38,888 nucleotides of DNA from CAZKFN01 sp964552035. Its GTDB lineage: Bacteria; Bacteroidota; Bacteroidia; Flavobacteriales_E; Vicingaceae. The notes beneath the pieces are model-generated. The model saw only the letters and a list, made by a program, of their open reading frames with translations, was not told where the DNA came from and did not search any database. A program made the translations under genes and the position numbers. Of this stretch, positions 16,616 through 24,822 are shown one piece after another. The DNA lies in the NCBI GenBank assembly GCA_964552035.1, contig CAZKFN010000013.1, positions 1 to 38,888 on the forward strand, read 5' to 3'. The first letter of the stretch is position 1; each line of letters starts with the position of its first letter.

Positions 16616-16719
16616 GGAAAATTGTTAATTGAAAACCAGCGTTAACTTTCTTATACTTATCAAAACATCTTGTTAAGAATAATCTATTATTAAAGCATTC
16701 AGATGTAAAAAGCCTTCCT

Positions 16720-16727
16720 TAACTTTG
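16720..16727 (+). promoter_or_regulatory. Candidate -7 element for the glutamate-synthase-like gene
   Basis: TAACTTTG matches TAnnTTTG and lies 47 bp upstream of the ATG at 16775, a more usual leader length. No strong -33 box was found. Confidence 0.45.
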
Positions 16728-16774
16728 TACTAATATTTTGGTCAATACCTTGTATTAATTAAATAATAAAAATA

Positions 16775-18340
16775 ATGAAGGTTAGAGAATTGTTTTATTT
16801 AATATCAGCAATTTTACTTATAGGGATTGCTCTTATTTACTTTGTTTGGTGGCCCCCAGTATTGTGGTTTTTAATTTTAATTGGGCCATTAATTTTGTTG
16901 GGTATTTACGATACTCTTCAAACCAAGCATACCATACGACGTAACTTTCCTTTAATTGGGAATTTTCGTTATATGTTAGAGAGGGTTCGACCTGAAATTC
17001 AACAATATTTTGTAGAAACGGACACTGAAGGAAGACCTATCAATCGACTTTTTCGTTCCATAGCTTATCAAAGAGCTAAAAAAGCTATTGATACTACCCC
17101 CTTTGGAACCCAAATGGAACTATATAAAAGCGGCTATGAATGGATGTCTTACTCTATTTATGCTAGTGGCTTGGATAGCAGAAAAGAACAAGGTAGAGTA
17201 ACCGTAGGGGGAGAAGATTGTAAACACCCTTATTCTTCTAGTATTTTAAATATTTCTGCCATGAGTTTTGGCGCTCTGAGTGATAAAGCTGTTTTAGCTT
17301 TTAATAAAGGAGCTAAACGAGGTAATTTTGCTCAAAATACTGGAGAAGGAAGCATTAGCCCCTATCATTTAAAGTATGGAGGGGACTTAATTTGGCAAAT
17401 AGGAACCGGTTATTTTGGTTGTAGAGATGAAGAAGGAAATTTTCACGAGGGATTGTTTGCCGAAAAGGCACAATGGGATTCAGTAAAAATGATTGAACTA
17501 AAAATTTCTCAAGGAGCAAAACCTGGACATGGAGGTATTTTGCCTGCTTCAAAAAATTCAAAAGAAATTGCTGCAATTCGACATGTAGAGCCGCATACTA
17601 CCATTTCTTCACCTCCAAGCCACACTGCGTTTAGTGGGCCAGAGGGATTAATGCACTTTATCAAAAAATTAAGAGACCTCTCTGGTGGCAAACCGGTTGG
17701 ATTTAAGTTGGTGATTGGATTAAAGTCTGAATTTATTGATATCTGTAGAGCCATGATAAAAACAGGAATAAAACCTGATTTTATTACCATCGATGGAGGT
17801 GAAGGGGGAACAGGTGCTGCACCTATAGAATTTTCAAATCGTTTAGGAGCCCCAATTAGAGAAGGTTTGGCTTTTGCAATTAATACTTTAAGAGGGTATG
17901 ATCTTAAAAAGGATATTAAGGTAGTAGCTTCAGGAAAAGTAATTACTGGATTTCACATCGCAAGATTGTTAGCTTTGGGTGCTGATATGGTGAATAGTGC
18001 TAGAGCAATGATGTTGGCTATTGGCTGTATACAAGCTCTTCAGTGTAACCTAAATACCTGTCCTACGGGGATTACTACTCAAAATAAAAGCTTAACCAGA
18101 GGTTTGGTTGTGGATGATAAAGCAATTCGTGTGGCCAATTATCACGAAGAAACATTAAGAAGCTTAATTGAATTGGTTGCGGCTACTGGAGTGAAGAACT
18201 TAAGTGATTTGAATAGGGGACATATTGAAAGAAGAGTAAGTATGTCTAAAGTACTTAATTATAGGGAACTCTACCCTGAAGTTGAAGAGGGAGCTTATTT
18301 AGTAAATGATGTAGATGCCGAAACGGTAAAAGTAACTTAA
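16775..18340 (+). CDS. Membrane-anchored FMN-binding glutamate synthase domain protein
   Basis: This 521-residue protein carries two hydrophobic N-terminal segments (about 6-25 and 29-45) and then the FMN/3Fe-4S domain of glutamate synthase (GltB domain 2). Visible landmarks are MSFGALSDKA, NTGEGSISPYH, KPGHGGILPASK, the FMN-binding stretch TIDGGEGGTGAAP, and the cluster cysteines Cys418, Cys424 and Cys429 in the C-x5-C-x4-C spacing of true glutamate synthases. It lacks the N-terminal glutamine amidotransferase domain and the gltD partner is not nearby. The physiological reaction is therefore open: an ammonia-dependent or entirely different flavin oxidoreductase is possible. The membrane anchors are a known feature of this subfamily. 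Confidence 0.88.
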   Translation: MKVRELFYLISAILLIGIALIYFVWWPPVLWFLILIGPLILLGIYDTLQTKHTIRRNFPLIGNFRYMLERVRPEIQQYFVETDTEGRPINRLFRSIAYQRAKKAIDTTPFGTQMELYKSGYEWMSYSIYASGLDSRKEQGRVTVGGEDCKHPYSSSILNISAMSFGALSDKAVLAFNKGAKRGNFAQNTGEGSISPYHLKYGGDLIWQIGTGYFGCRDEEGNFHEGLFAEKAQWDSVKMIELKISQGAKPGHGGILPASKNSKEIAAIRHVEPHTTISSPPSHTAFSGPEGLMHFIKKLRDLSGGKPVGFKLVIGLKSEFIDICRAMIKTGIKPDFITIDGGEGGTGAAPIEFSNRLGAPIREGLAFAINTLRGYDLKKDIKVVASGKVITGFHIARLLALGADMVNSARAMMLAIGCIQALQCNLNTCPTGITTQNKSLTRGLVVDDKAIRVANYHEETLRSLIELVAATGVKNLSDLNRGHIERRVSMSKVLNYRELYPEVEEGAYLVNDVDAETVKVT

Positions 18341-18419
18341 TTTACCAAATGATTATAAACAATAATGTAGTTCGGTAGTTATCATAAGTAGTCTAATTCT
18401 ACACTAAAAGATAATTGCT

Positions 18420-18884
18420 ATGATTTATAAAAAAATAATTCCACTAATTATTTTTCTAGGTTTATTATTGCCTTATTCAGCCAAACTGCAAGCCCAAGAA
18501 AGGAATGCAATTGAGTTACCTCAAGAAAGCATAGATCATATCAACCAGTCCAAACGGTTTGCCATGGGAGTTTCATCTCCTATGCGTTTAAATTCTGCAT
18601 TAATGATGTATGAGACTTTTGTACACAATGGTATAGAGTTTGATAAATACGAAATATTGATTTGGGGGAAAGTAGTAGCTGACCTAAAAGTTGGAGGTGA
18701 GTGGGAAGATAAATTTGCGGCAATTAATAAAGATGATAGAGTGAAAGTGACAGTTTGTGAATTTGCGATGGGAAAATTAAAAATAGATAAAGATGAGTTA
18801 ATTCCTTCATTAACTACATTTCCAGATGCATTTTCAAGAGTTTATGAGCTTCAATCCCTAGGTTATCATGTTCTAATCCCTTAA
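18420..18884 (+). CDS. Exported DsrE-like sulfur-relay family protein
   Basis: This 154-residue protein has a signal peptide (about 1-25, ending KLQAQ). A DsrE/DsrF-like fold follows, recognisable from the order of strands: FAMGVSSPMRLNSALMMYETF, then YEILIWGKVVADL and VKVTVCEFAMGKL. Cys113 in VTVCEFAM sits at the position of the conserved active-site cysteine of this superfamily, which handles persulfide sulfur. It is the only cysteine. The C-terminus ends in LQSLGYHVLIP, typical of the fold. It is followed 46 bp downstream by a TlpA-like thioredoxin, which suggests that the exported pair handles a thiol or persulfide in the periplasm. The substrate is unknown. Confidence 0.75.
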   Translation: MIYKKIIPLIIFLGLLLPYSAKLQAQERNAIELPQESIDHINQSKRFAMGVSSPMRLNSALMMYETFVHNGIEFDKYEILIWGKVVADLKVGGEWEDKFAAINKDDRVKVTVCEFAMGKLKIDKDELIPSLTTFPDAFSRVYELQSLGYHVLIP

Positions 18885-18930
18885 AATTGAAAAATTGATT
18901 TTAAAAGATTTAATAAACCAATATAAAAAA

Positions 18931-19503
18931 ATGAGTACCAAGAAAAAGGAAACTATTAAGTGGAGCAGTTTAGCTGGAGTAATTTTAGTATTATGGCTAA
19001 CGGGCTGGCATGCGCCGGTAATTGCCAAGGTGCAACAATTGGTCTTGTCTACAGGGCTTGTTCAAGCGAATATTAATTATGAGAATGTTAGCGACTTACC
19101 CATTGATGCAACCTTTATTGATGAAAATGGAAATAAAGTAGAGCTAAAAAGCTTGAGAGGTAAGGTAGTATTTTTAAACATATGGGCTACTTGGTGTCCA
19201 CCATGTAAAGCAGAAATGCCAAGCATACAAAATTTATACGATAGGGTTGATCAAGATAAAATTTCCTTTATTATGTTTACTACAGATGAAAGCTTTGAAA
19301 AAGCCAAGCAATATAAAAAGAATAGTGGTTACACCTTTCCCATTCACCAATTGGGGGCAAATTTACCTATAGAATTACATTCCAATGCCATACCGACTAC
19401 TTTTGTGTTGGATAAAGAAGGTAAGATTCAAATGAAACAAATGGGAATGGCTAAATATGATTCAGACAAATTCATTGATTTTATAGAAAAATTAGCCAAC
19501 TAA
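18931..19503 (+). CDS. TlpA-like periplasmic thioredoxin
   Basis: The protein is a membrane-anchored thiol-disulfide oxidoreductase. I chose the ATG at 18931 (190 residues). An in-frame TTG at 18895 would add 12 residues before a natural K-rich N-terminus. One hydrophobic segment (about 11-32) precedes the thioredoxin fold. FLNIWATWCPPCKAEMPS contains the active-site pair Cys89/Cys92 with the WCPPC motif usual for TlpA/ResA-type reductases. The cis-Pro loop is AIPTTFVLD near residue 156. The gene follows the DsrE-like gene, and a weak terminator follows it. Its role may be general cytochrome or protein thiol reduction, or reduction of the partner DsrE-like cysteine. Confidence 0.88.
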   Translation: MSTKKKETIKWSSLAGVILVLWLTGWHAPVIAKVQQLVLSTGLVQANINYENVSDLPIDATFIDENGNKVELKSLRGKVVFLNIWATWCPPCKAEMPSIQNLYDRVDQDKISFIMFTTDESFEKAKQYKKNSGYTFPIHQLGANLPIELHSNAIPTTFVLDKEGKIQMKQMGMAKYDSDKFIDFIEKLAN

Positions 19504-19526
19504 AAGTGTAATTTTTACATTTTTTA
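19502..19526 (+). terminator. Weak terminator after the thioredoxin gene
   Basis: A 9-bp AT-rich stem with one G-T wobble (19503-19511 with 19515-19523) and a 3-nt loop runs into a T-tract. It begins at the stop codon. The stem is weak because it has only one G-C pair. Confidence 0.4.
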
Positions 19527-19592
19527 TAAACGCTTTTATAACAAAATTGCTTAATTAGTTGTTTAACTTGGGCTAGTTTTTAACTTACACAG

Positions 19593-20102
19593 ATGAATAT
19601 TTTAGGTATTTCAGGCTCGGCAAGCGAAAATAGCAGCAACTATTATCTTTTAAAAGCAATAGCCAGCTTTTTAAAAGAAAAACATAATATGGAGGTATTT
19701 CAAGGGCTTTATGACTTTGATTTGTTTTCACCTAAAAGCTTAGTTAAAGGAATACCAGCTAATATTTCAGATTTAAAACAAGAGATTGTAAAAGCTGATT
19801 TTATTATTCTTTCTACCCCGGAATATGCTCATAATATTCCTGCTGTGCTTAAAAATTTAATGGAATGGTGTACTCATTCTGGAGAGTTTTCTGAAAAGCT
19901 GGTTTTGCCTATTACATTCACACCGAATCCCCCAAGGGGTGCTAATGCCATGCATTCTTTAATTCCAACTTTAACTACTTTAAATGCTAAGGTGGTTGCA
20001 TCCCTTTCTTTGTATAGAACAGATATGTTGATTAAGAACCATCAAATTGAACTAAATGCAGAAGTTAAAGAGATGTTATTGGCAATATTGGATATGTTTT
20101 AG
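19593..20102 (+). CDS. NADPH-dependent FMN reductase family protein
   Basis: This 169-residue flavodoxin-like protein belongs to the NADPH-dependent FMN/quinone reductase family. The N-terminal phosphate loop GISGSASENSSNYYLL (5-20) and the PEYAHNIPAVLKNLMEW motif (residues about 75-91) bind flavin phosphate and the isoalloxazine ring. The substrate could be a quinone, azo compound, chromate or free flavin, which cannot be told from sequence. No signal peptide is present, so it is cytoplasmic. It stands between a weak terminator upstream and a hairpin just after its stop, so it is probably monocistronic. Confidence 0.88.
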   Translation: MNILGISGSASENSSNYYLLKAIASFLKEKHNMEVFQGLYDFDLFSPKSLVKGIPANISDLKQEIVKADFIILSTPEYAHNIPAVLKNLMEWCTHSGEFSEKLVLPITFTPNPPRGANAMHSLIPTLTTLNAKVVASLSLYRTDMLIKNHQIELNAEVKEMLLAILDMF

Positions 20103-20129
20103 GGAGTAGTTATTGGAATAACTATTCTT
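20102..20129 (+). terminator. Possible terminator hairpin after the FMN reductase gene
   Basis: A stem of about ten pairs with one G-T wobble (20104-20113 with 20118-20127) has TAGTTAT against ATAACTA at its core and a 4-nt loop. It overlaps the stop region. The downstream T-tract is broken by C residues, so termination is uncertain. Confidence 0.35.
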
Positions 20130-20419
20130 CCTATAATTGCCTGTAAATTCGATAGAAAATGGGATCCTGTTTTTAAAATCCTTTTCAAAGATAACCTTAC
20201 TTTGTCCTACGATATTATACAATTTATAGGAATGCCCATTTAGCAAAAAGAGAAGATAACCCAAGGAGAGAATGTAGAAAATAGCTTGAAAATTGAGAAA
20301 TTAATCGTTGGATAATTACTAAAGACTTGTTTGATTAGTTAATAATTACTAAATTTGTATGCAACTTATTCATCCTAATAAACGTCTATATATAAACTTT
20401 TCGTTAAAAACATACAGCC
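20103..20419. other. Spacer holding a hairpin, a promoter and a possible coding remnant
   Basis: This 317-bp stretch contains the hairpin after the FMN reductase gene at its left end and a good promoter (20330-20357) at its right. Between them a minus-strand reading frame without an ATG has a short sorting-domain-like stretch (see findings). No confident gene is present. Confidence 0.5.
20330..20357 (+). promoter_or_regulatory. Promoter of the T9SS cargo gene (TTTG-N16-TAAATTTG)
   Basis: Both Bacteroidota elements are visible: a -33 TTTG at 20330-20333 and a -7 TAAATTTG at 20350-20357, with 16 bp between them. The ATG lies 62 bp downstream. This is the most complete promoter in the window. 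Confidence 0.6.
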
Positions 20420-22285
20420 ATGAAAAAACTTCTACTTTTTATTTTGCCCCTTTTGTTTTTCTTTTTACCTAACAGTACTAATGCTTCTCATATTATTGGA
20501 GGGGAAATTACTTGGGAATGTCATGATGCGGGAGAGTTTATTTTTAAAATGAAAGTTTTTCGAGATTGTGGTGGCATTGAATATCCATTTTCTTTAGTAA
20601 ATCTTGAAGTTTATGCTAATCCTCTTCCTAGAGGAAGTAATAATGCACCCATAAGTACCATTCTTTTATATCCGGATTCAAGCACTTTTCTTAATCACCA
20701 AAATGGTACAAGGCATTTTGAATGTAGTATAGGAGATGATACAACTGGTTTTTCATGCTTGTCGGGTGATCGTGGAGTTATACAGGTTTTCCATTTCCAA
20801 TCCCTCCCTATGGTAATAAGGGGAACACCACCCCCTACAGGTTGGAGGTTTGTGTACACTCCGCCTTGTTGTAGAAGTGACTTTCAAAACCTAAAAGGTT
20901 CCTCTGCAATTTTTCAATCCATCATGTATCCTGATGTTAATGGTTCTGATGTTTATCCCTGCAGGAATAGCTCACCTGTATTTCCAGAAACTCCTTTAAG
21001 TTTGTTGGGTATTTCTGACACATTATCATTTAATGGTTTTTCTGCATTTGATAAGGATTTTGATTCTTTGGTATATTCTTGGGATAGACCAACTGACACT
21101 CCTGGTGGATCTCCCACACCGGTTGCATATAATTCTGGTTATGCCTATAATAACCCTACACCCGATCAGAATTTTAACTCTAAAAATATGCCAGCAACAT
21201 TAGATCCAAATACAGGGTTAGTACGTTTAGCTGTTTATGACAATTATAATGATAAGTTTTTATTAAAGGTTAAAGTAGATTCTTATACGGATGATCATTT
21301 AATTGCCACCGTATATAGAGAACTTCCTGTCTATTTTCATGCTGGTTTCCCTTTAGATACATCAAATCCAAATCGGGTTAATAAAGGACCCAAATTTTAT
21401 TTTGATTCTCATGCTAAATATGAACATGAAATTAATGTTATTGCAGGAAAATCAATATCCATACCAATTCGTGTGATAGATACGGATACAATGAGAAATG
21501 GAGAACTACAAACGGTTGTCCTTAAATCAAAAGATACGAAAGAACTGTCTAATGATAGAAGCTCAACAACTTTATGTAATAATCCTCCTTGTGCAGTTTT
21601 TACTGGAAATATACCACAGTATGATAGCTTATACAATACATACATTATACGTGATAGTGGGGAGGTAAACACTACTTTTGATTGGCAAACAGAATGTCAA
21701 CATCTAGCCGCTGATGGTTCAAAAAAGACGCATTATTTTACACTATCGGCAATTGATAATTTTTGTCCTCTTCCAGGCAAGTCTTCAGCTGTGATTAAGG
21801 TGAATATTTTGCCTTTTGCCACTAATGGCGCTGTAGCGAAACACGGAAAGATTGAGGCGGTGGATAGCCTGTCTAATTATCAATGGATAGATTGTGATGC
21901 CGATACCCTAATTCCTGGTGCAACATCAAGGACATTTATACCACCTCATAATGGAAAATTTGCTTTTTATACTACTGATGGCAATTGTACAGATACTTCT
22001 GACTGTGTTTTATTTTCTCCTTTAGGAATTGAAAAAAGTAGCTTTAAAAATCAGTTTACTTTTTACCCTAACCCAACTACAGGTAAGGTTAACTTGAATT
22101 TTAATTTCAACATGGAAGAAGTTCAACTTCATGTTTATAATGTCTTTGGGCAATTGATTCAAAGAGAACAATTGTTAAATGTAGAAAGTACTTATTTTAA
22201 CATCGAAGGAGCTGCTGGAATATATATAATAGAACTTATTAATAATCATGGAGAGAAGGTGAATTTTAAAGTATTGAAACAATAG
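20420..22285 (+). CDS. T9SS-exported surface protein with C-terminal sorting domain
   Basis: This 621-residue protein has a signal peptide (about 1-22, ending TNAS). It then has the N-terminal motif SHIIGGEITWECHDAGEF, which is widespread at the start of large secreted Bacteroidota proteins. The central part is beta-rich with many Pro, Asp and paired Cys residues. An Ig-like segment (about 479-535) precedes the T9SS type A sorting domain (about 543-621) with FTFYPNPTTGKV, LHVYNVFGQ and GAAGIYIIELIN. It should be exported by T9SS and either released or attached to the cell surface after the domain is cut off. The ligand and role are unknown. A promoter precedes the gene and a terminator follows. 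Confidence 0.9.
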   Translation: MKKLLLFILPLLFFFLPNSTNASHIIGGEITWECHDAGEFIFKMKVFRDCGGIEYPFSLVNLEVYANPLPRGSNNAPISTILLYPDSSTFLNHQNGTRHFECSIGDDTTGFSCLSGDRGVIQVFHFQSLPMVIRGTPPPTGWRFVYTPPCCRSDFQNLKGSSAIFQSIMYPDVNGSDVYPCRNSSPVFPETPLSLLGISDTLSFNGFSAFDKDFDSLVYSWDRPTDTPGGSPTPVAYNSGYAYNNPTPDQNFNSKNMPATLDPNTGLVRLAVYDNYNDKFLLKVKVDSYTDDHLIATVYRELPVYFHAGFPLDTSNPNRVNKGPKFYFDSHAKYEHEINVIAGKSISIPIRVIDTDTMRNGELQTVVLKSKDTKELSNDRSSTTLCNNPPCAVFTGNIPQYDSLYNTYIIRDSGEVNTTFDWQTECQHLAADGSKKTHYFTLSAIDNFCPLPGKSSAVIKVNILPFATNGAVAKHGKIEAVDSLSNYQWIDCDADTLIPGATSRTFIPPHNGKFAFYTTDGNCTDTSDCVLFSPLGIEKSSFKNQFTFYPNPTTGKVNLNFNFNMEEVQLHVYNVFGQLIQREQLLNVESTYFNIEGAAGIYIIELINNHGEKVNFKVLKQ

Positions 22286-22318
22286 CTGGCGATTTTTAAC
22301 TTTTATTCTTTTAGCTAA

Positions 22319-22346
22319 ATTAAAAGGTTACTTTTTAATATTTTTT
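22319..22346 (+). terminator. Terminator of the T9SS cargo gene
   Basis: A 9-bp stem (22319-22327 with 22331-22339, one G-T wobble) has a 3-nt loop and is followed by A then T6. It starts 33 bp after the stop. Confidence 0.5.
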
Positions 22347-22700
22347 CTACCATCGACGAAAAAAAGAACCAAAGAAAATCTAGACCATATATAAATTCTA
22401 GATTCTATTCCTAAAAGCTGATAATATAGGGGCTTAGATACAATTTCAGCTATCGCTGAAATTACTCAGGCACCTTCAAATTGGTTAAACTTGATTTTTT
22501 AGTTCTTTTTGATCAAGTTGATCAAAAAAACATAAAGAAAAATCCATATAAATGGAGTATTTTCACTTAGCTAAGACGAGAATAGATTTGCTTTTTGGTA
22601 ACGGGATGGCTTTTTTTACTTTTTACCATTAAAAAGTAAAATAAAACAGCTCTTTGTTTTTAAGATTTTTTATCGATGGAAAAAGGATATAATTTCAGTT
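22347..22700. repeat. Hairpin-rich intergenic element upstream of parE
   Basis: The segment holds four perfect inverted repeats. They are 8-bp arms at 22377-22384/22397-22404, 9-bp arms at 22442-22450/22455-22463 (AATTTCAGC-TATC-GCTGAAATT), 11-bp arms at 22506-22516/22518-22528 (TTTTTGATCAA around one G), and 12-bp arms at 22614-22625/22630-22641. In addition, TTACTTTTTAAT at 22328-22339 recurs inverted at 22628-22639. No open reading frame of note crosses it. The density of perfect stems suggests a genomic interspersed repeat or a structured RNA, but copies elsewhere cannot be tested here. Confidence 0.5.
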
Positions 22701-22970
22701 TGCCACCCTGCCACCTCAGAACAGTTGAAAGCAAGGAATTATGATTGTTGAAGTAAAATTTAAAATTAAACAACTACCAACTAATCCTTACCAACAGAAA
22801 CGAACTGACATATTGTCTTAAGGTATTTCTTTGGTTAAGCATTTGTTATTCTATTCTTAAATTAATTCCTTAGTTCTTTTGTTAAAACCGCTGTTAATAA
22901 GTCTTGTTGACCGCTTGTTTAATGGGAACTCTTTATAATTAATTTAGGGATTTTATAGGAGATTATTTTT
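22701..22970. other. Leader region upstream of parE
   Basis: This stretch has no gene or clear TAnnTTTG promoter. Its end carries a Shine-Dalgarno-like AGGAG (22957-22961), nine bases before the parE ATG. Such a site is uncommon for this phylum and supports the chosen start. Confidence 0.45.
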
Positions 22971-24821
22971 ATGGCTGAAGTAGAATACACAGAAGATAAT
23001 ATACGTTCATTGGATTGGAAAGAGCATATTAGGCTACGACCTGGAATGTATATTGGTAAATTGGGCGATGGAAGTTCGTATGACGACGGCATATACGTCT
23101 TATTAAAAGAAGTTTTAGACAACTCTATCGATGAGTTTGTTATGGGAAATGGTAGAACCATTGAAGTAACCATCAAAGACAACATCGTAAAAGTTAGAGA
23201 TTATGGAAGAGGAGTCCCTTTAGGGAAAGTAGTAGATGTGGTGTCTAAAATCAATACTGGAGGAAAATACGATTCTAAAGCATTTAAAAAATCTGTAGGA
23301 TTAAATGGAGTGGGAACCAAAGCAGTAAATGCCTTGTCTACCATGTTTAGGATTGAATCTTGTAGAGATAATAAAATAAAAGCTGCTGAATTCTCCCGTG
23401 GAGAACTCACCTTAGATGCAAAACTAGAAGAAACTAGTAAGCGAAAGGGGACTAGTGTGATTTTTACACCTGATTCCGAAATTTTTCCCAATTTTAAATA
23501 CAGAACTCAGCATGTGGAAAGAATGCTGTGGAACTATGTGTACTTAAATCGAGGTTTAACCATAGTTTTTAACGGTGAGAAATATTATTCTGAAAGGGGC
23601 TTATACGATCTTTTAGAAAAAAATATGACCGAGGAGCCACTCTACCCAATAATTCACTTGGAAGGAGAAGATATTGAAGTGGCAATTACACATACCATGT
23701 CTTATGGAGAGGAGTACTATTCTTTTGTCAACGGACAGCATACTACTCAAGGTGGAACCCATCAAAATGCTTTTAGAGAGGCCTATGTGAGAACAATTAG
23801 AGAGCATTTTCAAAAAGAATACGACATCAGAGATATTCGCTCTTCGATTGTTGCAGCAATCTCTGTAAAGGTTATGGAGCCTGTTTTTGAATCTCAAACA
23901 AAAACAAAACTAGGTTCTAACGATGTAGGTCCAAAAGGACCTAGCATGCGAACTTTTATTAATGACTTTTTGAAAACGCAGCTGGACAACTACTTGCATA
24001 AAAACCCAGAAGTGGCAGGAGCACTTTTAAAGAAAATCCTTCAATCGGAGAGAGAAAGAAAAGATTTGGCAGGTATTCGAACACTTGCCAGAAAGAGAGC
24101 TAAGGAAGTTAGCTTACACAACAAAAAGCTAAGGGATTGTAGAGTTCATTTCAACGGTACAAAAGAAGGAAAAGGAGAATCTACCTTGTTTATTACCGAG
24201 GGAGACTCTGCTTCTGGCTCCATTACAAAAGTTAGAAACGTGAACAACCAAGCAGTGTTCAGCTTAAAAGGTAAGCCTCTAAATTCATATGGTTTAACTA
24301 AAAAAATAGTTTATGAAAATGAAGAATTTAATTTACTTCAAGCAGCTTTAAATATAGAAGATGGAATAGAGAACCTAAGGTACAATAAAGTAGTTTTAGC
24401 CACAGATGCTGATGTGGACGGTATGCACATTCGATTGTTATTAATCACCTTTTTTCTTCAATTTTTCCCCGATTTAGTGAAGAATGGTCACTTGTACATC
24501 TTGTCAACCCCTCTTTTTAGAGTCCGAGATAAATCACAAACTTTTTATTGCTATAGCGAAGAGGAAAAACAAGAGGCAATAGCAAGCTTAAGAGGGAAAG
24601 CCGAGATAACAAGATTTAAAGGGCTAGGTGAAATATCGCCTGATGAGTTTAAGAATTTTATAGGTGAAAATATGCGTCTTGAACCTGTAGTGATTGGCAA
24701 AGACATGTCTGTACATGAATTGTTGGAGTTTTATATGGGGAAAAATACCCCAGATAGACAGGAATTTATCATAGAAAATTTAAAAGTAGAACAAGAATTA
24801 ATAGAAGAAGCTGTAGAATAA
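22971..24821 (+). CDS. parE: DNA topoisomerase IV subunit B
   Basis: ParE is the ATPase and Toprim subunit of the type IIA enzyme that decatenates daughter chromosomes. The 616-residue product has the GHKL ATPase residues (Glu47 and Asn51 in LLKEVLDNSIDE), LNGVGTKAVNAL (111-122), a transducer domain, and a Toprim domain with FITEGDSASGS (about 405-415) and ATDADVDGMHIR (about 477-488). The YTEDNIRSLDWKEHIRLRPGMYIG start is the form I associate with Bacteroidota ParE rather than GyrB. The immediately adjacent parC supports the assignment, because gyrA and gyrB are usually separate in this phylum. An AGGAG site precedes the ATG. The parC ATG is one base after its TAA. Confidence 0.93.
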   Translation: MAEVEYTEDNIRSLDWKEHIRLRPGMYIGKLGDGSSYDDGIYVLLKEVLDNSIDEFVMGNGRTIEVTIKDNIVKVRDYGRGVPLGKVVDVVSKINTGGKYDSKAFKKSVGLNGVGTKAVNALSTMFRIESCRDNKIKAAEFSRGELTLDAKLEETSKRKGTSVIFTPDSEIFPNFKYRTQHVERMLWNYVYLNRGLTIVFNGEKYYSERGLYDLLEKNMTEEPLYPIIHLEGEDIEVAITHTMSYGEEYYSFVNGQHTTQGGTHQNAFREAYVRTIREHFQKEYDIRDIRSSIVAAISVKVMEPVFESQTKTKLGSNDVGPKGPSMRTFINDFLKTQLDNYLHKNPEVAGALLKKILQSERERKDLAGIRTLARKRAKEVSLHNKKLRDCRVHFNGTKEGKGESTLFITEGDSASGSITKVRNVNNQAVFSLKGKPLNSYGLTKKIVYENEEFNLLQAALNIEDGIENLRYNKVVLATDADVDGMHIRLLLITFFLQFFPDLVKNGHLYILSTPLFRVRDKSQTFYCYSEEEKQEAIASLRGKAEITRFKGLGEISPDEFKNFIGENMRLEPVVIGKDMSVHELLEFYMGKNTPDRQEFIIENLKVEQELIEEAVE

Positions 24822-24822
24822 G

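Noticed and set aside
18895..18930. TTG start for the thioredoxin gene
   Set aside because: The ATG at 18931 gives a natural K-rich N-terminus before the membrane anchor, so the extra 12 residues are unlikely.
20076..20264. Minus-strand 62-residue frame as a real gene
   Set aside because: It starts at a TTG, has no ATG and overlaps the end of the FMN reductase gene. I report it only as a possible remnant.
22506..22528. Canonical FNR box
   Set aside because: The half-sites TTGAT and ATCAA are 7 bases apart rather than 4, so the match to the FNR consensus fails.
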